A stretch of 64,000 nucleotides of DNA from an uncultured Spirochaetia bacterium (GCA_937125225.1 CAKZLE010000027.1:59337-123336), one strand, 5' to 3'. Counted from the first letter of the stretch, positions 50,536-59,444 are shown. Program-made: numbers and translations. Notes: a model not told the origin generated them from the sequence alone.

Positions 50536-51319
50536 ACGCTAACCTCTCTATATTCATGAGTTGTGATTTGAAATTGTTATATTTAAGGGATGGGTCTAAT
50601 GATGCCATTCCTAAACAATACTTACTGAATGAACCAGAATGGATCTGATTCTGTTTGAGGATCTGACTGAACCCCAGATGAGGTACAGGTCCCTGATGTT
50701 TGATCTCTGCAATGATCAATTCAGGTATCTTCAGATTCTCTTTCCCGTCATTATACTCGAGCAAGGTATCTATGGTTATTCTCTCTTCCCTGTTAGTATG
50801 AACGAGTGTGATTCGTTGGAAATCGATCCTGATAGCTAACTTGAGATCTGAGAAACTATAGGGAGTATACCTTTTGATAAGCTCGTCTATAAGCTTCAAA
50901 GCCTCTGGATCCTCTAGGACTGCTCGAATACCAGAGTAACCTGAAAAGGGTATCCTCTGCTTTATGGTCTTCCCCTTGTATTTCTCTTTTATCTCAGCGA
51001 AGATCATATTGAATTTGGTATACGCTCGAATCCTGAATTTGAACCTGTGGCTCTTCCCGTTATGATGGGAGAGGTAGAGTTCCCTGTTCGGGGTGTCATA
51101 GTACCAGGTCTCGTAGGGGAACAGACCTGTATCCTCCTCTGTGGTGAGTTGATAATCTTGCTTGCAGGCATCTAGGATCTGCGCCAATGATGTATAGGAG
51201 AAGGTATATTTTGTATCATACCTATCCATCAATTGAATAGAGCTCGTCTCTTTCATCGATATTGGTGAGAATCCTCTTAATAGTTCATTGATCATATCTT
51301 CAGTCATCACTTTTGCCAT
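50516..51319 (-). CDS. VTC-domain polyphosphate polymerase
   Basis: A 267-residue soluble protein with a VTC (vacuolar transporter chaperone) polymerase tunnel domain. ATG 51319 is preferred because GAGG lies 6 bases upstream. The tunnel's basic and acidic residues are present in RYDTKYTFSY, TWYYDTPNRELY, HRFKFRIRAY, FAEIKEKYKGKTIKQRI, RIDFQR, ITIDTLLEY and LIIAEIKHQG. In yeast Vtc4, this domain makes polyphosphate from ATP. It is the first gene of a two-gene operon with DUF4956, next to the CotH/LTD operon, and may supply a phosphate polymer to the membrane or envelope. Confidence 0.9.
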   Translation of the reverse strand: MAKVMTEDMINELLRGFSPISMKETSSIQLMDRYDTKYTFSYTSLAQILDACKQDYQLTTEEDTGLFPYETWYYDTPNRELYLSHHNGKSHRFKFRIRAYTKFNMIFAEIKEKYKGKTIKQRIPFSGYSGIRAVLEDPEALKLIDELIKRYTPYSFSDLKLAIRIDFQRITLVHTNREERITIDTLLEYNDGKENLKIPELIIAEIKHQGPVPHLGFSQILKQNQIHSGSFSKYCLGMASLDPSLKYNNFKSQLMNIERLAYVSGNY

Positions 51320-51402
51320 AGAACCTCTTTCATATCTATAGACTACCACAAAAAGGGTGAAATGAAAAATCTAAAAAAAGTTTATACATATAAACAAACG
51401 TC

Positions 51403-51431
51403 TTGACATCTGAAGATATTGGTATTAGTAT
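51403..51431 (+). promoter_or_regulatory. Promoter of the feoAB operon
   Basis: TTGACA (51403-51408) and TAGTAT (51426-51431) are separated by exactly 17 bp. The feoA ribosome site TTGGAG begins 30 bp after the -10 box. Confidence 0.7.
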
Positions 51432-51432
51432 C
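51415..51432. promoter_or_regulatory. Imperfect palindrome over the feoAB -10 box, candidate metal-regulator site
   Basis: The 18-bp stretch runs GATATT-GGTATT-AGTATC with outer arms GATA...TATC; 12 of 18 positions agree with its reverse complement. It overlaps the -10 box and may be the site for the DtxR-family protein encoded after feoB, or for a Fur-type protein. Confidence 0.4.
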
Positions 51433-51472
51433 CTATTACAAAGTTAGACAAGCATAACAATTGGAGTGTAAC

Positions 51473-51835
51473 ATGCCAATGAGACAGAGAATGAATGGAC
51501 AAGGACAAGGACAAGGACGCGGTCGAGGAAGAAGAGGACGTGGACGTGGTTGTGGACGAGGTCCGATGGGACATGGCTGCTGCCACGGTGATTGTCATGC
51601 ATTATCCGATCTAGAAACGGGTGGACGAGCTGTTATAGATTCACTCAGATGTCAGGGTGGGTATAAGCGAAAACTCCTATCGATGGGAGTCATTCCGGGA
51701 AGAGAGGTCTTCTGTATTCGTGACAATGGATCTTCAGGACTCTGTATTCGTGTTGGGACAAGTGATTTCATCGTGAATAATGATATTGCTGAAGATATTC
51801 ATATCAGGACTGATATTGTTAATGACGCAGTCTAA
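51473..51835 (+). CDS. feoA: FeoA-domain protein with Gly/Arg- and Cys/His-rich N-terminal extension
   Basis: A 120-residue protein. ATG 51473 is preferred because TTGGAG lies 6 bases before it. Residues about 45-120 are a FeoA SH3-like domain (LSDLETGGRAVIDSLRC, KRKLLSMGVIPGREVFCI, LCIRVGTSDFIVNNDIAEDI). The first 44 residues are unlike normal FeoA: Gly-Gln and Gly-Arg repeats, then a cluster with C27, H34, C36, C37, H38, C41 and H42. This looks like a metal-binding and perhaps nucleic acid-binding tail. FeoB follows in the same operon. The extension may sense or deliver iron to FeoB; this is inference. Confidence 0.87.
   Translation: MPMRQRMNGQGQGQGRGRGRRGRGRGCGRGPMGHGCCHGDCHALSDLETGGRAVIDSLRCQGGYKRKLLSMGVIPGREVFCIRDNGSSGLCIRVGTSDFIVNNDIAEDIHIRTDIVNDAV
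51497..51514 (+). repeat. feoA: Three tandem GGACAA hexanucleotides inside feoA
   Basis: GGACAA is repeated three times and followed by related GGACGC units. It encodes the Gly-Gln dipeptides of the FeoA extension. Since the unit is two codons, slippage would change length but not frame. Confidence 0.7.
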
Positions 51836-51870
51836 TAAGAAAGATTGAAGAAGAGAAGGAATCATCTGCT

Positions 51871-54144
51871 ATGAGATTAGTATTGGTAGGAAACCCGAAC
51901 TGTGGGAAGACGACGATCTTCAATGCGATAACCGGGAGTAATCAGCGGGTAGGAAACTGGCCTGGAGTGACAGTAGAAAGGAAAGAGGGTGATTTTTCCT
52001 TCTCTCAGAATCAAGGGAATATCATAGACCTTCCTGGAATCTATTCTTTGAATCCGGACTCTGAGGATGAGATGGTCTCAAGGAAGTATCTGTGTAGTGA
52101 TGATTATGATCTGATCATCAATGTTGTAGATGCCTCGAATCTTGAGAGGAATCTCTTTCTGACTACTCAATTAAAAGAGATGAACATCCCTGTTATAGTA
52201 ATACTCAATAAAGAAGACCTTGCATTGAAGCAGGGGTTCTCAATCGATAGTGATCTATTGAGTAAGGCACTGCAAACTCCAGTTCTCTCCGTGAGTGCCG
52301 TAGACCCTGAGGATCTGAGGGAACTCCCGGATAGACTTGATGGGATGCTTAATTTAGGCAGAGCCCTTGCTCAGAAGAGCCAGATCATCTACCCAGAGTA
52401 TATTGAGAGTTTCATTTCCTCCTATGATCTTCCGAAACAGGCAGAATCTCTCGAGAGCCTTCTCGGAAAGAGATCCGTCATTCTCTCTTTAATGGAGCAT
52501 GACCCGATCATGACAACATTATTGACAGAGAAAGGGCTAGATCTAGAAGAGTTCAAGGCTCATATCAATAAGTTGGAAGAGAAGAGTGAAGAGGATCTCG
52601 ATATCATCCTGGCAGAGAGTCGATACAAGGCGATCAATATCTGGCAGAAAGATGTTATAAAGAAGATCCATCAGAAGAGGCGATTCGATCTTGATAGGAT
52701 CCTGATGCACAGGATATGGGGTGTACCCATCTTCTTCGGTGTCATGTACCTCGTGTTCTTTATCACGATGACCCTTGGCGGGGCCTTCATCGATTTCTTC
52801 GATATACTCGCAGGAGCTATATTCGTTGATGGGTTCGGAACCCTTCTGAACTTCATTGGTTCCCCTCAATGGCTTACCGCCTTCTTAGCAGGGGGACTTG
52901 GTGGTGGTATACAGACCATTGCTACCTTCATTCCGATGATCTTCTTCATGTTCCTTATGCTTGGGATCATCGAGGACTCTGGTTATATGGGGAGAGCGGC
53001 CTTTGTCATGGACAGGTTCATGCGTGTGGTTGGTCTTCCGGGTAAAGCCTTCATCCCCATGCTTGTAGGCTTTGGTTGTACGGTCCCTGCGATCATGGCG
53101 ACTAGGACGCTAGAGAATAAGCGTGATAGGTTCCTTGCTATCTTCATGACTCCTTTCATGTCCTGTGGTGCACGACTTCCTGTATATGCGCTCTTTGCGG
53201 CAGCCTTCTTCGGTACCCATTCTGGTCTTGTGGTCTTTTCGATCTATATGGTTGGTATCCTCTTAGCTGTGGGCACAGGACTACTTTTGAAGAGTACTCT
53301 CTTTAAAGGTTCTTTCTCTCCGTTCATCATGGAACTTCCCAGTTATAATCGACCTCATCTCGGTAAAGTCGTCGGGTATGGATGGAATAGACTCAAGGTA
53401 TTCCTCTTTCAAGCTGGAAAAGTCATCTTAGTTGTTGTTATGGTCATGACGCTTCTCAATAGTATCGGTATGGATGGATCTTTTGGGAATGAAGATTCAG
53501 AGAACTCAGTCTTATCGGCTATAGGAAAGAAGATCACACCGATCTTCACTCCTATGGGAATCAAAGAGGAGAACTGGCCTGCGACCGTAGGACTCTTCAC
53601 TGGGATATTCGCTAAGGAGTCTGTTGTAGGTACGCTCAATAGCCTCTATCTTGCAAAGGAGGAGTCCATCGTAGCGGAGGACTTCAAACTTTTACCTGCT
53701 GTATGGAGTGCCTTCACTACATTGGGAGAGAATCTGGCTGGAATCTTCTCTCAGGTAACAGACCCTCTTGGGATCGGGATCATCGATAGTGATACAGAGG
53801 CAGTCGCTGAAGCTGTGGAGGCTGATAGTCTGATCTTCCAAAGATTGAGAGAGAATTTCACTCCTGTAGCTGCCTATGCCTACCTGCTGTTCATCCTGAT
53901 CTATATGCCCTGTGTGGCAGCCCTTGGTGCTATCTTCAGAGAGGCTGGTACCTTCTATGGGATGCTTCAAGCGGTGTACCTTTCACTCCTTGCCTGGATA
54001 GTCTCGGTACTCTTCTATCAGATCGGTGAGGGACATTCTATTCTTTGGATATCTGTGGCAATTGGTATGGCGCTGGTAATAGTAATAAGTCTTAAATTGA
54101 TGGGAAGGAGAGAGACTAAGATCCTTGCCTCCTCCTTTCTCTGA
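51871..54144 (+). CDS. feoB: Ferrous iron transport protein B
   Basis: A 757-residue FeoB. The N-terminal G domain has G1 GNPNCGKTT (7-15), NWPGVTVERKEG (switch I), DLPGIYSL (G3) and ILNKEDLA (G4). A helical GDI region follows, then a polytopic membrane domain with the FGCTVPAIMATRTLENKRDR and MSCGARLPVYALFAAAFFG motifs that hold the transport-linked cysteines; the second gate region GIFAKESVVGTLNSLY is also present. Cys replaces the usual Ser in the P-loop (GNPNCGKTT). It imports Fe2+, powered or gated by nucleotide hydrolysis. A strong terminator follows. Confidence 0.96.
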   Translation: MRLVLVGNPNCGKTTIFNAITGSNQRVGNWPGVTVERKEGDFSFSQNQGNIIDLPGIYSLNPDSEDEMVSRKYLCSDDYDLIINVVDASNLERNLFLTTQLKEMNIPVIVILNKEDLALKQGFSIDSDLLSKALQTPVLSVSAVDPEDLRELPDRLDGMLNLGRALAQKSQIIYPEYIESFISSYDLPKQAESLESLLGKRSVILSLMEHDPIMTTLLTEKGLDLEEFKAHINKLEEKSEEDLDIILAESRYKAINIWQKDVIKKIHQKRRFDLDRILMHRIWGVPIFFGVMYLVFFITMTLGGAFIDFFDILAGAIFVDGFGTLLNFIGSPQWLTAFLAGGLGGGIQTIATFIPMIFFMFLMLGIIEDSGYMGRAAFVMDRFMRVVGLPGKAFIPMLVGFGCTVPAIMATRTLENKRDRFLAIFMTPFMSCGARLPVYALFAAAFFGTHSGLVVFSIYMVGILLAVGTGLLLKSTLFKGSFSPFIMELPSYNRPHLGKVVGYGWNRLKVFLFQAGKVILVVVMVMTLLNSIGMDGSFGNEDSENSVLSAIGKKITPIFTPMGIKEENWPATVGLFTGIFAKESVVGTLNSLYLAKEESIVAEDFKLLPAVWSAFTTLGENLAGIFSQVTDPLGIGIIDSDTEAVAEAVEADSLIFQRLRENFTPVAAYAYLLFILIYMPCVAALGAIFREAGTFYGMLQAVYLSLLAWIVSVLFYQIGEGHSILWISVAIGMALVIVISLKLMGRRETKILASSFL

Positions 54145-54174
54145 TGATCATAAAATAGTATCGTTTGATCCCCT

Positions 54175-54211
54175 CCTGGCAGATCTGAGCCGGATCTGCC
54201 AGGTTTTCTTT
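54175..54211 (+). terminator. Rho-independent terminator after feoB
   Basis: CCTGGCAGATC (54175-54185) pairs exactly with GATCTGCCAGG (54193-54203) around a 7-nt loop, and TTTTCTTT follows. This 11-bp stem closes the feoAB transcript. Confidence 0.93.
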
Positions 54212-54252
54212 AACCTGTGGAACTAACATCCCTGATATGGTAGAGTTTGAAT

Positions 54253-54957
54253 ATGAGTATGACTGTCAAAGAACTTGCAAAGAGATACCCCACTGCATCA
54301 GAATATATCTCACAGATATATCTGATCATCAGAGACTATGGAGATTGTAATAATCGAAGACTAGCACAATTCATAGGGGTCTCTCCCTCTGCTGTATCTC
54401 AGGCGGTCTCTCGTCTCAGGAAGTTGGGGCTGACCTCTCAGGATCTATATGGGATGATCACCCTCTCTGAAGAGGGAATCGTTCTTGCAGAACAGATACT
54501 CAAAAGACATTATCTCTTAGAACTTCTCATGGTAAAAGAGCTGAAGTATCCTTGGGATCTTGCAGATAAAGAGGCTGAGAGCCTGCAGGATAAGATATCT
54601 GATCAATTCCTCGAACATCTGTTTGTGATGCTTGGAAGGCCGAAGACTTGCCCTCATGGAAACCCCATCCCCGGAAGTGATACCAGCGACCATATTCTTG
54701 CTGCAAAGAAGTTCAACGAAAGCTCAGAAGGGGATGAGATCTCCATCGTAAGAATAACTGAAGAGGGGGAGCGAGAGCCTGGCCTCCTTCACTTCTGCTA
54801 TGAGAATCATATGATGCCAGCTTCGATCTTTACCATAAAGACGATAACAGGGGAGAGCCTTGAAGTAGAGAATGCAACAGGTGCTATCATCACCCTGCCA
54901 AAGTCCTTTGCTGAGCATATCCGTGTATGTAGAGAATATACAACTACAAAAGTATGA
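54253..54957 (+). CDS. DtxR/MntR-family metal-dependent regulator
   Basis: A 234-residue regulator. The N-terminal winged helix is SEYISQIYLIIRDYGDCNNRRLAQFIGVSPSAVSQAVSRLRKLGLTSQDLYGMITLSEEG, the standard DtxR pattern. The dimerisation domain follows (HLFVMLGRPKTCPHGNPIPG), and the C-terminal 80 residues form a FeoA-like SH3 domain. The C-P-H-G-N-P motif is the conserved metal site. ATG 54253 is chosen; TTG 54247 is less likely. It lies after feoAB but beyond the terminator, so it is separately transcribed; it probably represses feoAB under iron or manganese excess. Confidence 0.92.
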   Translation: MSMTVKELAKRYPTASEYISQIYLIIRDYGDCNNRRLAQFIGVSPSAVSQAVSRLRKLGLTSQDLYGMITLSEEGIVLAEQILKRHYLLELLMVKELKYPWDLADKEAESLQDKISDQFLEHLFVMLGRPKTCPHGNPIPGSDTSDHILAAKKFNESSEGDEISIVRITEEGEREPGLLHFCYENHMMPASIFTIKTITGESLEVENATGAIITLPKSFAEHIRVCREYTTTKV

Positions 54958-55098
54958 AATCTCTGTAAAAACCTATAACAATCATTTCTCTCATGCTACT
55001 GTGTATATACAAGAACGGTTATATGTTACATATCTGTTACTGAGGTGTTTCTCGTTATGTAGGAATATGGAACAGTGTTATATCTAGGGAGTTTATTA

Positions 55099-57546
55099 AT
55101 GAAGAAATTTTGGTATGTGTTGGTATTGATCCTGGGAATAGTAGTCCTGACTGGTTGTCCTTTGCTTGGTGAGGATCCTACTATTCCAACTCAAGTGACA
55201 GCTTCGCAAGGTACTAATGATGATTATGTGAGGATTACCTGGGATAGCAAGAGCTCTGAGACTTACTATGTATACCGAGGTGATGCTTCAATAGGGTTAT
55301 TCTCATCCATAGCAAGCAGGGTCGCCGGCAGTAGTTATGATGATACGTCGGTTGTTAGAGGTCAGCACTATTACTACTTTGTCAAAGCAGCTGATGAATA
55401 TGGGGAGTCGATAACCACTAAGAGTTCAACTGTTGAGGGGTGGTCAAAAGAACCTGATAAACTCGTTATTGATATAAAGGATTCATATTTCACGGATCTG
55501 TCTTCAACCTATGTTGATGTCTATGTGAATAACAATAAGGTAGGTACTATCACAAATACTGAACTGGGAGGTATTAATAGTTTCTCCCAGTTCGAATTCC
55601 CCTATTCAGGTGATATAGAGTCTATCAGAATCGATCCAAACAATAAAGCTGAAACAATCTTTGATACAATCTCAGATTTTGCAAGTAATCCCCCAGCTTC
55701 TATATCCTCGATGAAGGATATCAAGAAAATAGTGCTGTACCCTGTTTATAATACTTCTTCAAATCTTTATACCGGAACAGAAGCTTATTTAGGACCCCGG
55801 AAACATAGCTTTTCCATAAGTGATGTGACTGATGCTTCTATTGAGGTGACAGCAGATGAATATGAATCTCCTGAAAATCTTAATTTCAATATTTACCTTT
55901 CAACGGATAGTGGATCAACCTTCACACAATATAACAGCAGTTCGTTAACTGGCGCTACCCTCTATGATGGCTACACCCTAACAGGGCTTAATTCCTCTAC
56001 CGCTTATACGATAACTCTAGAAGCAGTCTATGATGGAATAGTGTCAGTTAGAGCTGATAATGGGGTTTTTACAACTGAAAAGGCTGACAGAATATGGACG
56101 ATCATGGTATGGCTTGATGGTGATAATAACTTGAATGATGCGGCAATTGAAGACTTTCATGAGATGGAATATGGGTTATACCTAGCCCAGCAAAATGATC
56201 CTGATATCCTTGATAGATTGAGTGTTATTGTTCAGTATGATGAAAACTCTAGCTACGAGACAGTCCCTACTGACCCAGGAAGATATGACATCAAGCCTCG
56301 AAGTACGTTGGTCGGAGATACTGTAGGGCTTCCATCAGATTCTTCGTATACGAGTATTTCAGAGCCGAATATGGGAAGTGCTTCTGAACTACAATCTTTC
56401 ATCGATTGGGGTAAGACAAACTATGAAGCTGATAACTATGCCTTGATTCTTTGGAATCATGGTGGTGGAGTAAGATCTTTTGAAGAAGATTCTGAACCAG
56501 TTTCAAAAGCAATATGTTGGGATGATTCAAATGGAGATGATGCACTGTATGTTGGAGAGATCAAAGACTATCTTGATTCAACCCATAGTGTAGATTTTCT
56601 TGGTATGGATGCCTGCCTGATGGGCTTTCTTGAGGTAGCCTATGAGTTCAGACCTGGTACTGATGATTTCGGTGCTCAAGCTATGTCTTTCTCTCCTGCG
56701 ACCGAACAGGGAGATGGGTGGGAGTACCAATCAATATTCAGCAGAATGAGTGGTAGAGCAGGTAACGATAATCAAGGTCATCCTTATTATGCTATCGAAA
56801 CCATGACCCCACAGAACTTTGCATCTATCGTAGCGCAAGAGTATGAGGATGCCTTTATCTATAATACATGGGAGACCCAGACTGCGGTGGATCTGACTAA
56901 GATTGCTACGGTCAAGACCCGGTTAGATGCTCTTGCAGCACTCATTGATGATTCTAAGAGTGATATCGAAGATATTCGTGATGGTACCGCCTTTACGGGG
57001 TCCCTTATGGCATATTTTGATACGGATGATGCTAGTCAATGGAATAGTTATGCTGGTTTTGATCTCTATTCTCTTGCTACGCGTATAAAAGCAGAGAATA
57101 TTAGTGATGTTGTTAATACTGCAGCCGAATCATTGAAGACAGCTGTAGAAGACGCAATCATCTATTCATGGGGTCATCCTGGTGGTTCTGGTTCCTTTGA
57201 TGGTTATGATGATTATGTTGGAGGTTTCACTTCTGGGCAGAATGGGCTTTCCATCTTTTTCCCTGCTGGAGATTATATTTATGATAGTAATAATAATAAT
57301 GTAGCCGATACTAATGAAGAGATCTACTGGTATTACCAAGACTGGTATAATGGAGTATCCCATGACTCCTATCAATCCTGGTGGCAGGATGATCTGTCTC
57401 AAACAGGAACTAGGCAGTATGGAGCTCTGGATTTCTGTACGAGTGATGGTGATGGAGAGGTAGAATCTTGGTTTGAGTTACTGCAATACTGGTATAATCC
57501 CTCTAATAGTACTCCCAATATCTATAATCCCAGCCCATTGGAATAA
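55099..57546 (+). CDS. Clostripain-family (C11) peptidase lipoprotein with fibronectin-type domains
   Basis: An 815-residue lipoprotein. ATG 55099 is preferred over 55075 because AGGGAG lies 7 bases before it and the signal peptide MKKFWYVLVLILGIVVLTGC starts there. A fibronectin type III-like domain (about 32-110) and a second near 245-325 are followed by a C11 cysteine peptidase domain: WTIMVWLDGDNNLNDAAIEDFHEM, catalytic H454 in LILWNHGGG, and catalytic C506 in LGMDACLMGFLEV. Clostripain-type enzymes usually cut after Arg or Lys; substrate preference is not evident here. The next gene encodes a small lipoprotein. It may process surface or environmental proteins. Confidence 0.9.
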   Translation: MKKFWYVLVLILGIVVLTGCPLLGEDPTIPTQVTASQGTNDDYVRITWDSKSSETYYVYRGDASIGLFSSIASRVAGSSYDDTSVVRGQHYYYFVKAADEYGESITTKSSTVEGWSKEPDKLVIDIKDSYFTDLSSTYVDVYVNNNKVGTITNTELGGINSFSQFEFPYSGDIESIRIDPNNKAETIFDTISDFASNPPASISSMKDIKKIVLYPVYNTSSNLYTGTEAYLGPRKHSFSISDVTDASIEVTADEYESPENLNFNIYLSTDSGSTFTQYNSSSLTGATLYDGYTLTGLNSSTAYTITLEAVYDGIVSVRADNGVFTTEKADRIWTIMVWLDGDNNLNDAAIEDFHEMEYGLYLAQQNDPDILDRLSVIVQYDENSSYETVPTDPGRYDIKPRSTLVGDTVGLPSDSSYTSISEPNMGSASELQSFIDWGKTNYEADNYALILWNHGGGVRSFEEDSEPVSKAICWDDSNGDDALYVGEIKDYLDSTHSVDFLGMDACLMGFLEVAYEFRPGTDDFGAQAMSFSPATEQGDGWEYQSIFSRMSGRAGNDNQGHPYYAIETMTPQNFASIVAQEYEDAFIYNTWETQTAVDLTKIATVKTRLDALAALIDDSKSDIEDIRDGTAFTGSLMAYFDTDDASQWNSYAGFDLYSLATRIKAENISDVVNTAAESLKTAVEDAIIYSWGHPGGSGSFDGYDDYVGGFTSGQNGLSIFFPAGDYIYDSNNNNVADTNEEIYWYYQDWYNGVSHDSYQSWWQDDLSQTGTRQYGALDFCTSDGDGEVESWFELLQYWYNPSNSTPNIYNPSPLE

Positions 57547-57559
57547 GGAGCTTCGGTAA

Positions 57560-57949
57560 ATGAAGAGAATATTAAGTATGAGTATCCTAATAGGATCAAT
57601 AATCCTATTAAGTGTTTCCTGTACCACCCCACTTATTGCTGCTGGTCAGCAGGAGGTTCCTCCTATGTCTGATGCACCAGCATTGCGAGGTGAGGTCTTA
57701 AGAGAACCCTCAACGATGATCGAGAAGATCACCGCACAAGTTGAGATCGCCAATGATGGTGGTGCTATGCTAGTCACAGATTGGAACTCAAAGAGTAAGA
57801 AGAGTTATCAGGTCATCGGTGATATGGAACATGTACTGTTGAATTTCAGAGATGAGATCATTGATGCCGAAATCGTCTTCATTGAGAAGAGGCAGTGGAG
57901 CGGTACTGTGGTTGTTGTTAGTATCGTGATTCCTGAAGACAGGACATAG
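57560..57949 (+). CDS. Small putative lipoprotein
   Basis: A 129-residue secreted protein that I do not recognise. MKRILSMSILIGSIILLSVSC is a lipoprotein signal peptide with Cys at its end. The mature protein begins TTPLIAAGQQEVPP and has a compact alternating region (KITAQVEIANDGGAMLVTDWNS, KSYQVIGDMEHVLLNF). AAGGAG is 8 bases before the ATG, and only 13 bp separate it from the clostripain-type gene, so the two are probably co-transcribed. It could be an accessory or inhibitor protein for the peptidase. Confidence 0.7.
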   Translation: MKRILSMSILIGSIILLSVSCTTPLIAAGQQEVPPMSDAPALRGEVLREPSTMIEKITAQVEIANDGGAMLVTDWNSKSKKSYQVIGDMEHVLLNFRDEIIDAEIVFIEKRQWSGTVVVVSIVIPEDRT

Positions 57950-57982
57950 CTTAAGAACTAGTAAAAAATGGTATAAGAGATA

Positions 57983-58017
57983 TCACAGAGGGTTCAGAAA
58001 GAACCCTCTGTGATTTA
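57983..58017. terminator. Bidirectional terminator between the small lipoprotein gene and gdhA
   Basis: TCACAGAGGGTTC (57983-57995) pairs exactly with GAACCCTCTGTGA (58001-58013) around AGAAA, a 13-bp stem. TTTATAA follows on the plus strand. It separates two convergent genes and may serve both. Confidence 0.85.
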
Positions 58018-58024
58018 TAAGACT

Positions 58025-59383
58025 CTAGACATAGCCCTGATCGATCATCGCATTAGCTACTCTCATGAAACCCGCAATATTAGCCCCATCTACATAGTTG
58101 CCTTTCGTGCTGTATTGTTCTGAGTTATTGAGGCACATAGTGTGGATCCTCTTCATGATATTCTGTAACTCACCATCGACTCTCTCTCTCGTCCAGACCA
58201 TCCTTGAACTGTTCTGAGCCATCTCTAATCCAGAAACCGCAACTCCACCTGCATTGGTCGCTTTAGCAGGACCATAGAGGATGTTGTTATCAAGGAAGAG
58301 TTTCACTCCTTCTTCACAAGTCGGCATATTCGCTCCCTCTGCAACAACGGAGACTCCGTTCTTTATCAGATTCTGAGCGTCTTTCTCATTGATCTCATTC
58401 TGTGTAGCACAAGGGAATGCACAGTCAGCCTTGATGTCCCAAAGCGGATTACAATCTCTTGCAGCATTTACTGGAGTATAGGTCGAATGTGGGTATTCTT
58501 GTTCATACTCAGCGATTCTTCCTCTTTTCACATTCTTTAACATCATGATGAAATCGAGTTTCTTTGTATCGATTCCCTCTTCATCATAGATGAATCCTGA
58601 AGAGTCAGATACGGTAACGACTTTTGCTCCGAGTTCTATCAGTTTCTCTATCGTGAACTGTGATACATTACCGGAGCCTGATACGAGACAGGTCTTACCT
58701 TCGAATGTCTCACTCCGGGTTTCCATCATATTCTGGGTGAAATAGATCAAACCATACCCTGTTGCTTCAGGTCGGATCAGGGATCCTCCCCATTCTGGGC
58801 CCTTACCGGTAAGAATACCGGTAAACTGGTTCTTGATCCTCTTGTATTGGCCGAACATATACCCGATCTCTCTACCTCCGACTCCAATATCACCGGCAGG
58901 AACATCTGTGTTCTCTCCAATATGTCTGTAGAGTTCGGTCATGAAACTCTGACAGAATCTCATAACTTCCAGATCACTCTTTCCCTTAGGACTGAAGTCT
59001 GATCCACCCTTACCACCACCAAGACTAAGACCGGTAAGGCTATTCTTGAATACCTGTTCGAATGCTAAGAACTTCATGATACTCTGATTGACTGATGCAT
59101 GAAGTCTCAGACCACCTTTGTATGGCCCTAAAGCACTGTTCATCTCTACACGGAAACCACGGTTTACCTGTAGCTCTTCATTGTCATCGACCCATGGAAC
59201 CCGGAAGGATACGACTCGTTCAGGTTCGATCATACGTTCGAGTATCTTATGATACTTGATAGCTGGAAATGCATCGATTACTTTCTCTAGTGAATACAGC
59301 ACCTCTTGGGCTGCCTGGTGAAATTCCCGCTCATTGGGGTCTCTCTGTTCCATCTGAGTTAAGATGGGGGTAATAATTGACAT
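58025..59383 (-). CDS. gdhA: Glutamate dehydrogenase
   Basis: A 452-residue class I hexameric glutamate dehydrogenase. ATG 59383 is preferred because AGGAG lies 8 bases upstream. Conserved blocks are PYKGGLRLHASVNQSIMKFLAFEQ, the catalytic lysine region LSLGGGKGGSDFSPKG, VPAGDIGVGGREIGYMFGQYK, and the cofactor motif VSGSGNVSQF. It interconverts 2-oxoglutarate plus ammonium with glutamate. A promoter with TTGACG and TATACT lies upstream. It is a single gene. Confidence 0.95.
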   Translation of the reverse strand: MSIITPILTQMEQRDPNEREFHQAAQEVLYSLEKVIDAFPAIKYHKILERMIEPERVVSFRVPWVDDNEELQVNRGFRVEMNSALGPYKGGLRLHASVNQSIMKFLAFEQVFKNSLTGLSLGGGKGGSDFSPKGKSDLEVMRFCQSFMTELYRHIGENTDVPAGDIGVGGREIGYMFGQYKRIKNQFTGILTGKGPEWGGSLIRPEATGYGLIYFTQNMMETRSETFEGKTCLVSGSGNVSQFTIEKLIELGAKVVTVSDSSGFIYDEEGIDTKKLDFIMMLKNVKRGRIAEYEQEYPHSTYTPVNAARDCNPLWDIKADCAFPCATQNEINEKDAQNLIKNGVSVVAEGANMPTCEEGVKLFLDNNILYGPAKATNAGGVAVSGLEMAQNSSRMVWTRERVDGELQNIMKRIHTMCLNNSEQYSTKGNYVDGANIAGFMRVANAMIDQGYV

Positions 59384-59414
59384 ATACACTGCTCCTGTTT
59401 TTTAGAGTTCTCAT

Positions 59415-59444
59415 AGTATATAGGGCAGTGTAAGGTCCCGTCAA
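59415..59444 (-). promoter_or_regulatory. Promoter of gdhA
   Basis: On the minus strand TTGACG (59439-59444) and TATACT (59415-59420) are 18 bp apart. An 11-bp direct repeat TATGCTTATAA occurs upstream at 59451-59461 and 59532-59542, the second within a GCATA..TATGC inverted repeat. Confidence 0.6.

Noticed and set aside
51497..51514. Phase-variable on/off switch in feoA
   Set aside because: The repeat unit is six bases, so slippage keeps the frame; only tail length would change.
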